Shown: positions 11,578 through 22,046, counted from the first letter of the stretch. The stretch is 33,846 nt of DNA from Cristatella mucedo (GCA_009760855.2 WPIO01000511.1:1-33846), one strand, 5' to 3'. Notes: generated by a model from the sequence alone, not told the origin. Numbers and translations: made by a program.

Positions 11578-11960
11578 TTGTGATAATAATAATAATAACA
11601 ATAAACTTGATAACGTACCCTCAGAGAACTCAATCTCTTTATAGGCACTTTTAAATTGGTGCAAGGGAAGGGTGCTTTACAATTGCTGCAAGGGAAGCCA
11701 GATTGAAGGGAGGGTAACATCATGCTTGATAAACAAGAATAACATGGTTAGGGTGACATGAAGTGGGTCAGCATGCGAATGTGGTTAGTGGCAGCATGCA
11801 TGGTGTCATAAAGCACATGAAGGACAAATCACTGGAACCAACAAAATGGTGTCCTAAATTAGTGCGTTTTAAGTTCTTTTCAAATGTTGTCAAGTCAGGG
11901 GATGTTCCAACACATGTCACGCCGGAACTCCAGGTTTTGGGAGCATACGATCATGACTTC
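11578..11960 (-). mobile_element. LINE family A, 3' terminal fragment
   Basis: An AAT-repeat tail at 11580-11603 is followed by CAGAGAACTCAATCTCTTTA (about 11623) and 3' UTR matching 22130-22450. Similarity ends near GGGAGCATACGATC (about 11952). Only the 3' UTR and the last codons are kept. Confidence 0.8.
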
Positions 11961-12370
11961 CTGTGCGATCCCTGGATTATGTGAGGCGGAGAATTTTATT
12001 ATGACATAAAATGCTTTGTAAGGCGAGAGAATGGCTTGCTACTAGAGTGTCTAGGTTAGCAGAAATTAAATACAGTGGCTCAGAGATTCATCAGCGTCCA
12101 TGCACTGTGTGATAATGCTGCTGAGTCGAAATTGCCATAGCTAATACTTGGCAACCGTAAGTTTCAGTGAGAAATCCTGGTCTTGTTTGTGGACTTGAGG
12201 CTTCCACCGTTAACTTGTGCTCCTTCTGAGCTAAATGTTTAGGCCGGAAGCATGTTATTTTATAATTAGAAGCCTTCACGTGCTTTCGTAGCAGCTGAAC
12301 TATTGAGGCACTTACCATAACAGCTTTTATGTTAGGCGTTCTCCGACAGGAGAGGATTTATAGAAGTAGC
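11961..12370. other. Unassigned DNA
   Basis: No feature recognised. A minus-strand open frame of 75 codons at 12091-12318 shows no known motif. Confidence 0.35.
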
Positions 12371-12374
12371 TAAT

Positions 12375-13010
12375 GTATGTGTATAAAAGCAACGACATGC
12401 GATTGTCGTAGTAGGATTAAAGAAACCTTCATTCACACAGACGCTTGCAATGGGCCCTGACAATTCACCCCGTGTCGCCGTTGAGCTGAACTCGGTGTTC
12501 GCTAGCTTCAATCTTCTTCAAGAGTAGGTCTGGGCCATCGAATTCGGGCTAAGCCACATCAAAGGCGGGCTAAAATCAAATCAAAGGTGGGCAAGTGTGC
12601 AGCAGCCAAGTGCCGGCTTGCACTAAGACGACATGATATCGTGATCCGATTATCATACGTCAACCAGAGCGAGGATATAATCAATAAAAAAGACAAGCTT
12701 ATGGAATTTGAAAGTTGCATATCTCAATTTAGCAAGAATTCGTGTAACCCAGCTGGCTGCTAGGCATTCAGCCAAAGGCGAATACAGCCAGGCTAGTCAA
12801 CCTCTTCAGTTGGTTCAGGATTTGCAGCTGCATTTAATAATTCAATTGCATATGCTTCTGCTTCCGGCGCAGAGATCCGGTGCAGAGAGAGAACCTGCTG
12901 GAGCTCGCTGTCTATTTTAATCGCTGGCCCGACGCCTGTCTCCAGGGCGTTGGGTTATGATTCGCTCAGCGAGGGTCGTTATGGATGCTCACTCAAATTA
13001 GTTTCGTAGT
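12375..13010 (+). other. Possible LTR end and gag-like frame of a retroelement
   Basis: GTATAAAAGCAACGAC (about 12380) is followed 36 bases later by an ATTAAAG poly(A)-like signal and then ATGGGCCCTGACAATTC (12449). This is the order seen at the end of a 5' LTR. Downstream, one frame stays open from about 12590 to 13007 with two stops (12755 and about 12797). It contains a charged helical-looking stretch (RRHDIVIRLSYVNQSEDI). No second LTR was found. Low confidence. Confidence 0.22.
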
Positions 13011-13078
13011 GTTTGTTACAAATTTGTTTGCGGCTTGCTGCCGGCTGCTGTCGTTAGTTTATTTCGAAATGCAATTGA

Positions 13079-13190
13079 TTATAATAATAACAACACGTTC
13101 GATAAAGCACCGTCAGAGAGCCCTGTCTCTTTCTACGTGCTTTACATTTGCTGGAAAGGAAGGACGATCGAATGGTTAATAGAATCGCAT
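13079..13190 (-). mobile_element. LINE family A, minimal 3' end
   Basis: An ATAATAATAAC tail at 13081 leads into GATAAAGCACCGTCAGAGAG and CTGTCTCTTTCTACGTGCTT, matching only the terminal ~100 bases of family A. Confidence 0.7.
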
Positions 13191-13269
13191 CCTAATCTGG
13201 ACGTAAGTGTAGTAGTGGTAATGTGATGCCAAAGTAAAATCAAGGAATGCTTATGCATTTCCGCCTATG

Positions 13270-13660
13270 AATCCACTAATTCATAAAGACTATGTGGGTG
13301 TTAGGTGGGATAAATGTGTATAGCGAATGCAAAGTCTGAGCGGCTTATTCTACGAGTTCGGCAGCCAGCAGACTTTGTCTCACGAAAAAATAGAAAGTGG
13401 GAAGTATAGCAGAGTTAGGAAAGCAGTTGGGGTAGTGATTCGTTTGGAAGGAACAGCTCAGAATCTCTGAAAATGATGAGCCCTAGTCGGCAGCAAGAGA
13501 TCACTTGTGTTTGCATAAGAGTTGTGGATACTAGTTCCAGTCTAAGTCCTGCAGTGCTAAGGTTCTGACTCAAACGGTCTTTAAGTGGAGGCACGGAACT
13601 GCAAATTTATTTTCCACACAGATCCTGACGGTGCAAAGAGGCTGAAACTTATGCTTATAA
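13270..13660 (-). mobile_element. LINE family B, 3' fragment
   Basis: On the minus strand this matches 5090-5470. It includes the GTGTGG..AATAAA stretch (about 13610) and the CGTGAGACAAAGTCTG-like block (about 13375). Only the end of the C-terminal domain and the 3' UTR remain. Confidence 0.8.
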
Positions 13661-14821
13661 AATAATCCTTTGGAGTATCAGCAGTTAGACTCAAAAATTA
13701 AAGAAAGCAAACAGCTCCGAAAAGGTTATTTAGCTTATTGATGAGATCGGGATCAGTGTTAGCATATCGTAGTAAGCTGCAGTCGAAAGTCAGAGTGGAC
13801 GAACTGTCGCCTACTGAGTAGCTGCTGTCAATTCTTTCTAAACGCACCCGATTGCAGCTGTATTCTGCAAGAATCAGTTGGGAGCACGGAGGGGACATTT
13901 GTGACTCGACTAGCAGTAATGCAAGAGCCGATGACTATACGTCTGCTGAGCTGAGTATGGGACATCAAATGGTCTGACGCCTACATCCATCGCTCTTTTG
14001 TCGCTACCTAAATTAATTCGCTGAATAAGATGACTTTCACTCTTTTTTTAGCACTGACCAAAAGCCCGGCGCACTATTGCAGTGGTCAGCTATGATATTG
14101 GCTCAGCTGACCCTAGGTCAGGCGACCTGCAGGTCCTGGATAGAGTGACAGAGCTTGTCAGACAATTAACCAGCTCGGCGGGATTGGCTCGCTGAAGCTT
14201 CTGCCAACTCGTGGAGTCTTTTGATTTCTACCTGCTCTCAAGATAATCACTAGAGACAGCTCTAAAATAAGTCTCGCTGCGATTGAAGTAAAAATGTAGG
14301 CTGTGCACATGCCGAAACGTCTGATTAGCTCGTCAGCAAGAGGACGCTTCCGTGCGGCTGCTTTCGCTATAGCTGCATCCCACCCTTGAGTTTTTTCATG
14401 GGCAAACTTACTACAAATAACTGCATTAGACAAGAACGCCTACCGATGAAGCGAACTGTCCATTCCAATATTGTATCATCGTATCGTGGCTTAAGTTGTG
14501 AGCGTCATAGAGAGTTCAGGATGGCATCATGAGGAACCTCAGTCGACTTAGAATGCTTACGAATGGCATGAGCCTGAACGTAAGCAGAGGTCGTGCACTG
14601 CAGTAATAGCCCTAAGACTAGAGCTCAAAGGCTGATTGGTTTGTACCGAAGGGTCTTAGTAAAGGATCAAAGGTAAGGATCTAAGACTTCAGTCGACAGA
14701 AATTATGGATGAAAAGGATCGAGGACCCGAGACGGCAGACAGCTCAATTTAGCAGAGAGCTCAAGCCCTTTCTTTGAAGAAACTTCCTTGACAAATGCTG
14801 ACATTTAAATTCCGTTTAAAT
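13661..14821. other. Unassigned DNA
   Basis: No gene or known repeat recognised. Minus-strand open frames lie at 13698-13898 (66 codons) and 14158-14433 (91 codons; an Ala/Arg/Lys-rich first half with one hydrophobic stretch). Neither carries a motif I know. Confidence 0.35.
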
Positions 14822-15815
14822 TATAATGATAATAATGCACTTGATAAGCCCCCTCAGAAAAGTCACGATATTTCTAGGCGCTTTACATTTTCGTCAAAGG
14901 TAAACGCAACTGAATGGTCAGTATTATATTATTATTATTATATATAGTATTATAATATTATGCTTAATAAAGAACACGAATAACATGGTTAGGCACGTCA
15001 TTCACAGGGTCATTATCCAAATGTTGTGAGTAGCAACATGCACGATGTCACAATGCATTAGCACATGAAGGACGAATCAAAGGGTCTCACTAAATGCTGT
15101 CCTAAATAGGTGTGTTTGTAAGTTATTTTTAAAATGCGGTCAAGTCAGGGGATGTTCTGACGCAATTCAGGGAAGGAGTTCAAGGCTTTGGGAGCATACG
15201 AACTATACGAATGGTCTCCAAAAGATTTGAGGTTCCTACGAGGTATTGGTAGACTATTGGATTCCGAAAAGCAGGTGGCGCGATACTCGGCCTGGTGTGA
15301 GAGTAGATCTGAGAGATAGGCTAGAGTGAAAGAATGAAGTGACTAAAAGTGAGCAATAAAACCTTGAAGTCGATTTGTTGCTTTACTGGGAGCTAGGTCA
15401 GGACGGCGGGAAGTGGTTTGATGTGACAACTGCCACGCTCTCGACAAACAAGCTCAGCTGCAGAGATTTGCATAAGCTGTAATCGTCTGATTGCACGTGC
15501 CCGTAGGCCTGCAAGCAGTGAGTTACAGAAGTCAAGACGGGATGTATCAAATGCAGTGACCAACTTAGATGTGGTAGCCTTATCTAAACGAGCCGAAATT
15601 TTAGCAACGTTATATAGCTGGAAGTAAGCTGACTTGATGGTGGAGCTGACGTGGTCATCTAACGAGAGGTCACTTTGGAGCATGATATCTAGATTTCTAG
15701 CTGATTCAACAGGAGATATGATGGCACAGACAATGTTGACGGTCAGCCATTATAATTTCCGAATCACATTGGGTTTGCCCATAACTAGTAAGTTTATGAT
15801 TATTTCTATCATTAA
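14822..15815 (-). mobile_element. LINE family A, 3' part with internal AT-rich microsatellite
   Basis: Read on the minus strand: thumb (SDLSLDDHVSSTIKSAYFQL, about 15680-15620), LVTAFDTSRLDFCNSLLAGL (about 15560-15490), the C-terminal domain and the 3' end. The tail is at 14822-14840. An ATT/TA microsatellite at about 14927-14966 has expanded inside the 3' UTR, where other copies have none. The 5' end fades in the segment equivalent to MGKPS...NDDKT at about 15815. Confidence 0.88.
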
Positions 15816-15859
15816 ATTATGCTTAAATGGCAAATGGAGAGGGGTTTGTCCAGAGATGA

Positions 15860-15985
15860 AGTGTGTTGGCTGCCTAATATTGGTCAAAAACAGTTTAGGA
15901 ATAAAGTGTGCCTTGGAAAACACCCCTGAGTAACACACACACAAACTGTGTTGCTTTGTGGAATTTCAGAATTAAATACATACTT
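15860..15985 (+). mobile_element. LINE B-related 3' tail
   Basis: AATAAAGTGTGCCTTGGAAA, then CCCCTGAGTAACAC, TGCTTTGTGGAATTTCAGAA and a TACATAC-rich end follow the order of the family B terminus at 5430-5506 (GTGCTATACAAAAC, TCCTGCGTAACACC, GACTTTGTGGAGTTAC). Identity is lower than among the other B copies, so this may be a sister family. Confidence 0.5.
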
Positions 15986-16986
15986 ACGTACATACCTCGA
16001 ATTTATAAGCCACCGTGTAGACTCTTTCCTCCCAAAAGAGGTTCCACATACGGACAGTAAACAAGATATACATATTTATCTGTTCCTTGATTCACTGGTA
16101 AGGCTTTACAGTACACGGGTATAACAACCAAACTCTGGCCTCTGTAACACGTGTTAAATCAGGCATGTACCCGGGCGTCAAAAGCAAAGAAACAGTCAGA
16201 TTTACATTGCAATAAAAATATAAGGCGTGGCTCTTGATTGAATTGCTGGCGAAAGAGGACAATTTCTAAACTACTTTCACCCTCTTTTGGTTTTACACCA
16301 ACTTTCAATGAAGTAATAGCCATCGGCCTTGCAGATATGATCGTGGTGAAAAATTATTAGGTATTTCCTATTTTGTCGCTAACTTAAAAATTTAATCGGA
16401 CACTGCGATGAGTTGTTAACAAGCTCAACCTTTCCAATTCTGATATAAACAAAGTCTGTGTTTATCTCTATCTCCGACTTCTGAATTCCACACAGACTGA
16501 ATGGCCTTTTAGCTCGGTAGTTTTCGACAGCTCTCTCCGACCCTGGGTGGTTTTTAGGTGGGCATTTGGCAGCAAACATAATCTACCTCAAGTAACCACT
16601 GGCAATGAAGACAGCAAATTCGAACGGTAAGTTAAAGCGTGCGAATAAGGAGAGCCGTAGAGTGCACAATTAGCACTAAGGTTGCAGGGAAGGACGGATA
16701 TATCAGCAGTTAGATCATCAGCTGCAGTGAAACCGATCCCGTCCTAAGTAAGCACTTGTCTCGTCTCATGTGACGAGTGTACGAGTGATCAGAGAGAGTG
16801 TGAGTAATGAACATTTCCGGGTGAATATCGTAATCGAAGCTACATTCGCTGGCAACTGAAAATTTGTGTGTATTAGCCTGAGAGAACTACTGGTAAATGT
16901 GATCTAAGGCAATAAATGTATGACGTAAAGGCACCACTCAAACCATTAGTAATAACGGCAGAAGTTCAGTAAATACTCGCACATAA
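15986..16986. other. Unassigned DNA
   Basis: No feature firmly recognised. A minus-strand open frame of 66 codons starts at an ATG at 16579 and ends at 16379. Its composition is protein-like, but there is no known motif and no evident splice context. Confidence 0.35.
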
Positions 16987-17862
16987 GGATTAAATCACAC
17001 GAACAGCACAAATATCGTATTCTACCACGAGTTTCCCATCCTTTTCGAACTAAATTCGCGGCACATAAAGGAAAGGGGGCATATACATGGGAGGCTACTT
17101 TTTTTATTTAATTTTGCACTTAAAAGCTCATCTGCTTTGAAGGCCACCCAGCGAAGAATAGAAGGTGGCCAAAGTGTTGTCAATAGCCTTCTATATCCCC
17201 ACAAACTTGACATCCCTCTTTCTCTGAAAGGCCAAACAATGGAGATAAAAGATACGGGTGTCATTGAGATAGCTTACTAAACAAATGAGGACCTAGATAA
17301 TGAAGGTTAAGCATCCTGCCAAAGCAATAACCGACGCTGCCAAGCGAGCATGCAGGTGGCCACAGCAACAGGCGTCATTATGGGATCCCAAGCGAGATCA
17401 CCAGAGACCAAGACGGCTGTAGAAGGGGCGATAACTACGGTTGCGACAACTGTTGCCACGATGACCGGAACAAAGTTGGAATCGACGGAACCGGAAATTG
17501 GAAAAGACAACCCAATCGTGCAGCAGTGAGAGAGTGCTTGGACCCACACCAGACCGTAGAACATCAGAATATGGAGAGTAAAAGTAGAGGCTCTGATAAA
17601 ATCCTACAACAAAAAAGCACTTCTCAAAAATCCGAAAACTGGTAAGAGTCGGATAACGACGTTGAAACTTGGTTCGTTCCACACAAAGGACATTGCATAG
17701 CAGTATCAACCAACATGGTCCGGCAGAATACCTTGACGATTGCAGTGAACGGAGGAGCTGTTAACTTACAGGAACCGCTACGGGGAAAGCGGTTTTACGA
17801 AGCTTCGGAACTGGCATTGGGAATACGGACAAAATTCGCACAACAATTCTCAGGATCTTAAC
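16987..17862 (+). pseudogene. Possible decayed gag-like coding region
   Basis: Two overlapping forward frames are unusually open. Frame 1 runs from about 16987 to 17528 with stops at 17277 and about 17310. It has a helical, charged part (ALKATQRRIEGGQSVVNSLL, about 17130) and then TNEDLDNEG. Frame 2 runs from about 17330 to 17862 with one stop near 17648. It holds a Cys/Gly-rich part (CRRGDNYGCDNCCHDD, about 17415), WKRQPNRAAV, and WFVPHKGHCIAV, which looks like a zinc knuckle that lost cysteines. The order (helical domain, acidic patch, basic Gly-rich part, knuckle) fits a DIRS/Gypsy-type gag with frameshifts. No LTR, RT or exact match supports it, so this is an inference. Confidence 0.3.
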
Positions 17863-19400
17863 AAGCTCAAAGCCGTTAGCAGCATAAACGAAGATTGAGA
17901 GGGTATCGTCACCATTCCTTTAGGAAAAAGTGACAGTAACACGAGCGACTACTGTGAGCATTGATATTTTTCTGTTCATTCTATTACGAAGTAAAAGATT
18001 TATCTACTAAAATTATTTCAAAAATTGGGGGCCTGTGCATCGGGTGAATATATATAGAGAAATACGATAAGTCAAGAAGAGTATGCCGGGATGGCAGGGT
18101 GTTTAGGTGTGCATGGCTTCCATTTGGATTATTGGACAGACGATGGTGAGTTTTCAGCCGATAGTTTGCTCCAGATTTTGGAAGTATACGAACTGGACGA
18201 ATTTTCTGTAATTCTGAGAAGCTGACAATGATGTAGAATAAAAAGAATTGTGGAGGCCGTGATACGCAGCGTACGATGTTTGAAATTTGAAACGCAGCAA
18301 CGCGATAGTAAAAGCAACTCCGAGTCAGAGACATTACCTTTAAGTCGTTAGGCTACTAGCTGCAATGCTAGTGTTCGTTTCAGACAACAAGTATCCTTAG
18401 ACAACTTCAACGGCGACGACAGGCTAGCTGAGCGGCGAGTTTGACACCAGGTGATAGGGCCACTTATTGTGCGGCCTGGTTAACTCGCAACTAGCGATTT
18501 ACGATGGTAAAGACAGAATTCACTTGTGCTCGGACTAGCAAGCGAAATCTAACATTCGAGCGCAGCACCGGAAATCTGCACCGAAAGGGCTCCAAGAGAA
18601 TGACCCAATCTCTCTTTTGAGGTTGTGATATAGAGCTCCTGTGTTTGTACGCACGAAAGCATGCCTAAGCGCGTGGCGAGGCTTTACACTTTGGCTCACT
18701 TTAATCGGCAAGCTACGAATGGCGAGATTGGCTCGGTTACCGGCGATACTAGTTTTACAAGCCGCCTGGTGTTGAGTTTTGCTGTGCTGCAAAATACGAA
18801 AACATCACTTGGCAAAAGCAATGGCAGCTCTCATTCGGATAGCTAGGTCTCGGTGAGAATCAAGGCTTGAACATCAAAGAGCATAGCCGATCATTAGAAG
18901 CTGCTTTTGCTGCGGTCTCACTCTCAAATCTTTGGCGGGAAAGATCATAAAAGAAGTATGGTCTCCGAGCATCAAAGACTGATGCTAAAATCATCACAAA
19001 TGGCTGGCTGGTTAAGTGTTCGGGGGAGCATTTGGTGCCTGGACCTGAAAAACCGGGCAATGCAATGAGCGAGCCAATAGATCGCTTGCTGTAGACAGCT
19101 GAGAAGCTCAGAGCATTGGCAGGGTCTCGGATGTCACGTGGTAATAAACAAATTGTCTTTTGTTGTCTAGTTCCGATTGTCTTAATGGTCACCACTCGAC
19201 ATTCAGGCGAACGCCCTGCACTGCACCTTCTCTGCCAGCTGCTAGATCAAGCTCAGCCTCGATGGCGGTCGAAGGAATCTATTGACCTAATGGCCAAACC
19301 CATAGCAGCAGTTTTAGCATTGCTAGGACTGACACATTGGTTTGGCAAACTTTCCAGAAAACCATTCAGCCTCGAGTTTTGCTATCTCAATTAGCTTTCA
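17863..19400. other. Unassigned DNA
   Basis: No firm feature. A forward frame at 18059-18229 reads acidic and aromatic (HLDYWTDDGEFSADSLLQIL) and could be a scrap of coding sequence. Minus-strand open frames at 17984-18334 and 18860-19195 and a forward one at 19342-19677 carry no motif I know. Confidence 0.35.
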
Positions 19401-19405
19401 TGAAA

Positions 19406-19430
19406 CTAGCTCTCTCTCTCTCCCTCTCTC
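19406..19430 (+). repeat. CT-rich microsatellite
   Basis: Short CTCTCTCT runs broken by CCC. Confidence 0.7.
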
Positions 19431-19695
19431 AAACGAGCAGTCGATTGTAACTGGGAGGTACGAGAGAGACGTCAAACGTTCTACGCTCCAACAGTTTACT
19501 GTAGCTTTAGAAAGTGCGGCACCAGGAATAAGAGATCTACAGAGACAGACTGGGCGAGGGAAAGTCGACGGCGAAGTGTCCGCTGTGATGCTTTCGAGGT
19601 TAAGTTCCGAGATCGAGTTTAAAACACCTGAACATGTGCAAATAAGCAGCTGTGCAACAACTCAAGACAGTGCGTAGCTTTTTATAGACCGTGCA

Positions 19696-19860
19696 CACAA
19701 TGTTTAACAGAAAACGTACTAATCTAGATCGAAGATATATAAAGCATTCGCCAGGACGTAAAAAGCATGTACATCAGTATACCTTGCACTGAATGTTTAA
19801 TTAAAAACGTACAAATCCCGCTCGAAGACATACAAAGCAAATGCAAGGACGTAAAAAGCA
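19696..19860 (+). repeat. 93-bp tandem duplication in the 3' flank of Cdx
   Basis: About 72 bases at 19696-19767 recur at 19789-19860, offset by 93. Shared blocks are AATGTTTAA, AAAACGTAC, TCGAAGA and the closing GGACGTAAAAAGCA. The copies have diverged by roughly a fifth. The repeat lies 150-315 bases beyond the Cdx stop and may be part of its 3' UTR. Confidence 0.8.
19796..19801 (-). promoter_or_regulatory. Candidate poly(A) signal for Cdx (ATTAAA)
   Basis: The minus strand reads ATTAAA about 210 bases past the Cdx stop codon. No AATAAA was seen on that strand between 19400 and 20010. It lies in the second unit of the tandem duplication; the first unit has a diverged base there. An inference from position only. 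Confidence 0.35.
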
Positions 19861-20010
19861 CTTCATTCCAATCGGTGAAAAAGCTCATGAACACATCATT
19901 CGAAGGCGAGACTGGACGTTCCAGCAACGTAGCCGCCGCTGCTCTGAGAAGCCTTCAACTGCGGCAGCCTCTGCCGCCGTCTCAGCCGCTGCTGAGGCCG
20001 CAGCCGAGGT

Positions 20011-21805
20011 TTATCCCCTCCTCTGTCTGAGCTTGCGCTCCTTTATCCGGCGGTTCTGGAACCAAACCGTGACCTGCAAAAAATGCACCGAACAACGAGA
20101 CAAATTTTTGCGCTCAGCCTTCCGCTTCTGTCGGGCCCCGACTTCAGCAGCCTTTGCGCCGGCGCCGATTTCCAGCTGCCACGTTCCCCACACTTACCTG
20201 TCGCTCCGACAGCTCGAGTGCCACCGCCAGCTCAGTCCTGCGCTCGGCAGGGACGTAGTTGTCACGTTGATACGCTAGCTCGAGCTCCGACCTCTGTTTG
20301 GCGGTGTACACCATACGATATCTTTCCTCGGTCCTCGTTTTGCCTCTAATTTCGGTGCACGAGCCTGCAGTGGACGAAGCCACAGTGAGCCTCGGCGTCC
20401 GTTGCCCGAGCGGCGACTCATGGCGATTAGCATGCACGATCTGACGCCGCCTGCCTAGGTGCCAGTAGCCCTGAGCATCTGCCGCAGCTCTGCAACGCTT
20501 TGCACCTGAAGTGCTGATCTCTTTCGACTTGGCCCGGACCAACTTCTAGATTCTCAGATTAGCTAGCTGCCCGCACCAGTGCTGAGCACTCCATGTTCTC
20601 GCTGCAGCAAGCAACTTCAAGCAGCCTAACCCTACCGGTGCTTCTGATAGACGCCTAGCTGTGGCCGACCACGAGGCGGCCCGGCAGGGTCGGCAAGCAT
20701 GGCATCTAGCTAGCTGACCCGGCAGCTGCGAGACGCATAGGATGCCAACGTGGCCGCCACCGGCGCACCCCCACGGCTGGTCTTGCGATCTTCGCCTTGT
20801 GACAGTGGGACTCGAAATGGGGGTTCCGTGAGGCGTCGACTGCTGGGATCGCTAGGAAAGGTGGCGCTCGAAAGCACTGCCACGAGAGGTGGTAGTCGCA
20901 GCTGCTGCTAGTTCCAGCTCGCTCAAGGTCGCGCATTCAAACCAACCTGAGAGACCGTCTCCCGACGCATCGCTGTCGCTGCCCAATGCTTGCAAACGCC
21001 ACTGACCTGTTGAGGCAGACGGCACCACCGTCCCAACACTTCTGCTGACCGGCATTCCAAATGGGACGTTCGCCATCCTGCTGTTGCTCCCGCTCCTGCT
21101 GTCGACACCATAATCAAAGATGCCACCCGGCGTCGACGAATTAGGGGTAGCCGCCAGAGGGTGATGGCCGATGTTCTGAGGAGACCGGTAAAAGTTGGCG
21201 TTCCAGACATTTCCTGCACACGTCGAATTGGTGCAACCACTGCAGCTGCCTGTAAGGTAGCTGCTGCTCAGAGGCGGATAGTAGGCCGACGAGGGTCCCG
21301 GTTGGTTGTACGTCGCCATCCAGTCGGGTTGAGCAGCCGCCCCGACGCCGGCTACGCCACTGTTGGCGGTCGCCAGGTGCTGCATCGGCCACGCATAACC
21401 TTCGCCAGAGCCGCCGGGCCATTCCCAGGATGAAGGGCCGGCCTCAGCGGCAGTCGCCGTAACAGCGGCGGACTGGGCTCTGCATATGGGCATCGTCTCG
21501 GTCGTCATCGGCAAACTGGCTCCGTAACCGTAATCGGTTGTCGGCGCCCTATTGGGATTGTCACAATTGTCGCCCATTTGGGAGAGCGGCATTTGCTCCA
21601 GCTGCTGCTGGTACCGGTCGTTGATTAGATAGCCGCCTCCGGACACCGAGAGTTGTACCGCAGGCGGCCCGTCGCTCACTTCTGGAAACGACTGGCCGCC
21701 GCCTCCTCTGCTTCCGCCGTAATGCACCGCCGTATTGCTTTCGCTATTGGCCTGGGTGCCGTTCACTGATTTAAACTCATCGCCGAATTCCAGTAGTTGA
21801 TGCAT
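20011..21805 (-). CDS. Cdx: Caudal/Cdx-class homeobox transcription factor (three coding exons)
   Basis: The predicted protein is a nuclear DNA-binding regulator of about 362 residues. Exons: 21805-20947, 20364-20198 and 20073-20011. Splicing joins GACGGTCTCTCAG to GCTCGTGCACC (phase 1) and GAGCGACAG to GTCACGGTT (phase 0). The 286-residue N-terminal part is rich in Gly, Ser and Tyr and has WEWPGG and YAWPMQ, which may stand for the Trp core of a Hox/ParaHox hexapeptide. GKTRT precedes the homeodomain, as in Cdx proteins. The homeodomain has R5, Y8, T9, L16, Y25, L40, W48, F49, Q50, N51 and R53, and ends in KERK. An intron falls between residues 44 and 45, the classical caudal position. Derived residues are Y20, T46, V47 and I54. 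The frame stops six codons after KERK, which is short for the family. An Evx-like stretch (NYV...RR.ELA.AL) is the main alternative signal, but GKTRT, Y8 and KERK favour Cdx. Confidence 0.85.
20074..20197 (-). other. Cdx intron 2 (inside the homeobox, codons 44/45)
   Basis: The 124-bp intron has donor CAG|GTAAGTGTGG and acceptor GCATTTTTTGCAG|GTC on the minus strand, both close to consensus. It cuts between ERQ and VTVWF, and is phase 0. Confidence 0.9.
20365..20946 (-). other. Cdx intron 1 (predicted)
   Basis: The predicted 582-bp intron uses donor CTCTCAG|GTTGGT and acceptor CGTCCACTGCAG|GC. The first exon leaves one base and the second starts with two, so the frame joins exactly before GSCTEIRGKTRT. 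Without splicing the first exon runs into a stop at 20852. Another donor in exon 1 is possible, but this one fits phase and consensus. Confidence 0.7.
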
Positions 21806-21811
21806 ATTAAG

Positions 21812-21877
21812 CTAGTATGTCAAAAGACAGAGAATGAAACTTACTGATCGAGACGATACCTCCGCGATTATACTCAC
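21812..21877 (-). other. Candidate short 5' UTR intron or trans-splice acceptor
   Basis: Six bases upstream of the Cdx ATG there is a pyrimidine-rich stretch ending CTTTTGACATACTAG, a good acceptor. A donor-like AAC|GTGAGT lies 66 bases upstream, and a further acceptor (TTTTTTCAG) lies at 21916. This could be a small cis intron behind a 38-bp leader exon, or a spliced-leader acceptor. Not decidable here. Confidence 0.4.
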
Positions 21878-21966
21878 GTTGCGACTGAGTCGACAGCTGT
21901 TCTCCCAGTCAGTCCCTGAAAAAATGCTGTGATTAACGTGAGCTCCACTCGCCGATAGGTATTATT

Positions 21967-22046
21967 CAAATGGCGGCTCCTGGCTTTCAACGGGTTCCGG
22001 CCGGAAATGATGCCGGCTACCTGGGAGCTTCCGGCAAGCCCGCCCA
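21967..22046 (-). promoter_or_regulatory. TATA-less promoter-like block upstream of Cdx
   Basis: Within 80 bases lie CAAATGGCGGC at 21967-21977 (YY1-like), a palindromic TTCCGGCCGGAA at 21995-22006 and GCTTCCGGC at 22028-22035 (ETS-like cores), and GCCCGCCC at 22038-22045 (GC box). This mix is typical of TATA-less animal promoters and sits 160-240 bases upstream of the Cdx ATG. The sites are inferred from motif matches only. Confidence 0.4.

Noticed and set aside
18661-18720. PKRVARL, resembling GHPKRVAGLKG of LINE B
   Set aside because: The match is seven residues only and the flanking DNA does not align with family B.
20083-20349. Forward open frames across the homeobox exons
   Set aside because: They are antisense shadows of the Cdx exons, with no motif of their own.
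20852-20946. End of the long minus-strand Cdx frame (to the stop at 20852) as coding sequence
   Set aside because: A phase-matched donor CAG|GTTGGT at 20947/20946 and the acceptor at 20365 join the N-terminal exon to the homeobox exon. The remaining codons are better explained as intron.
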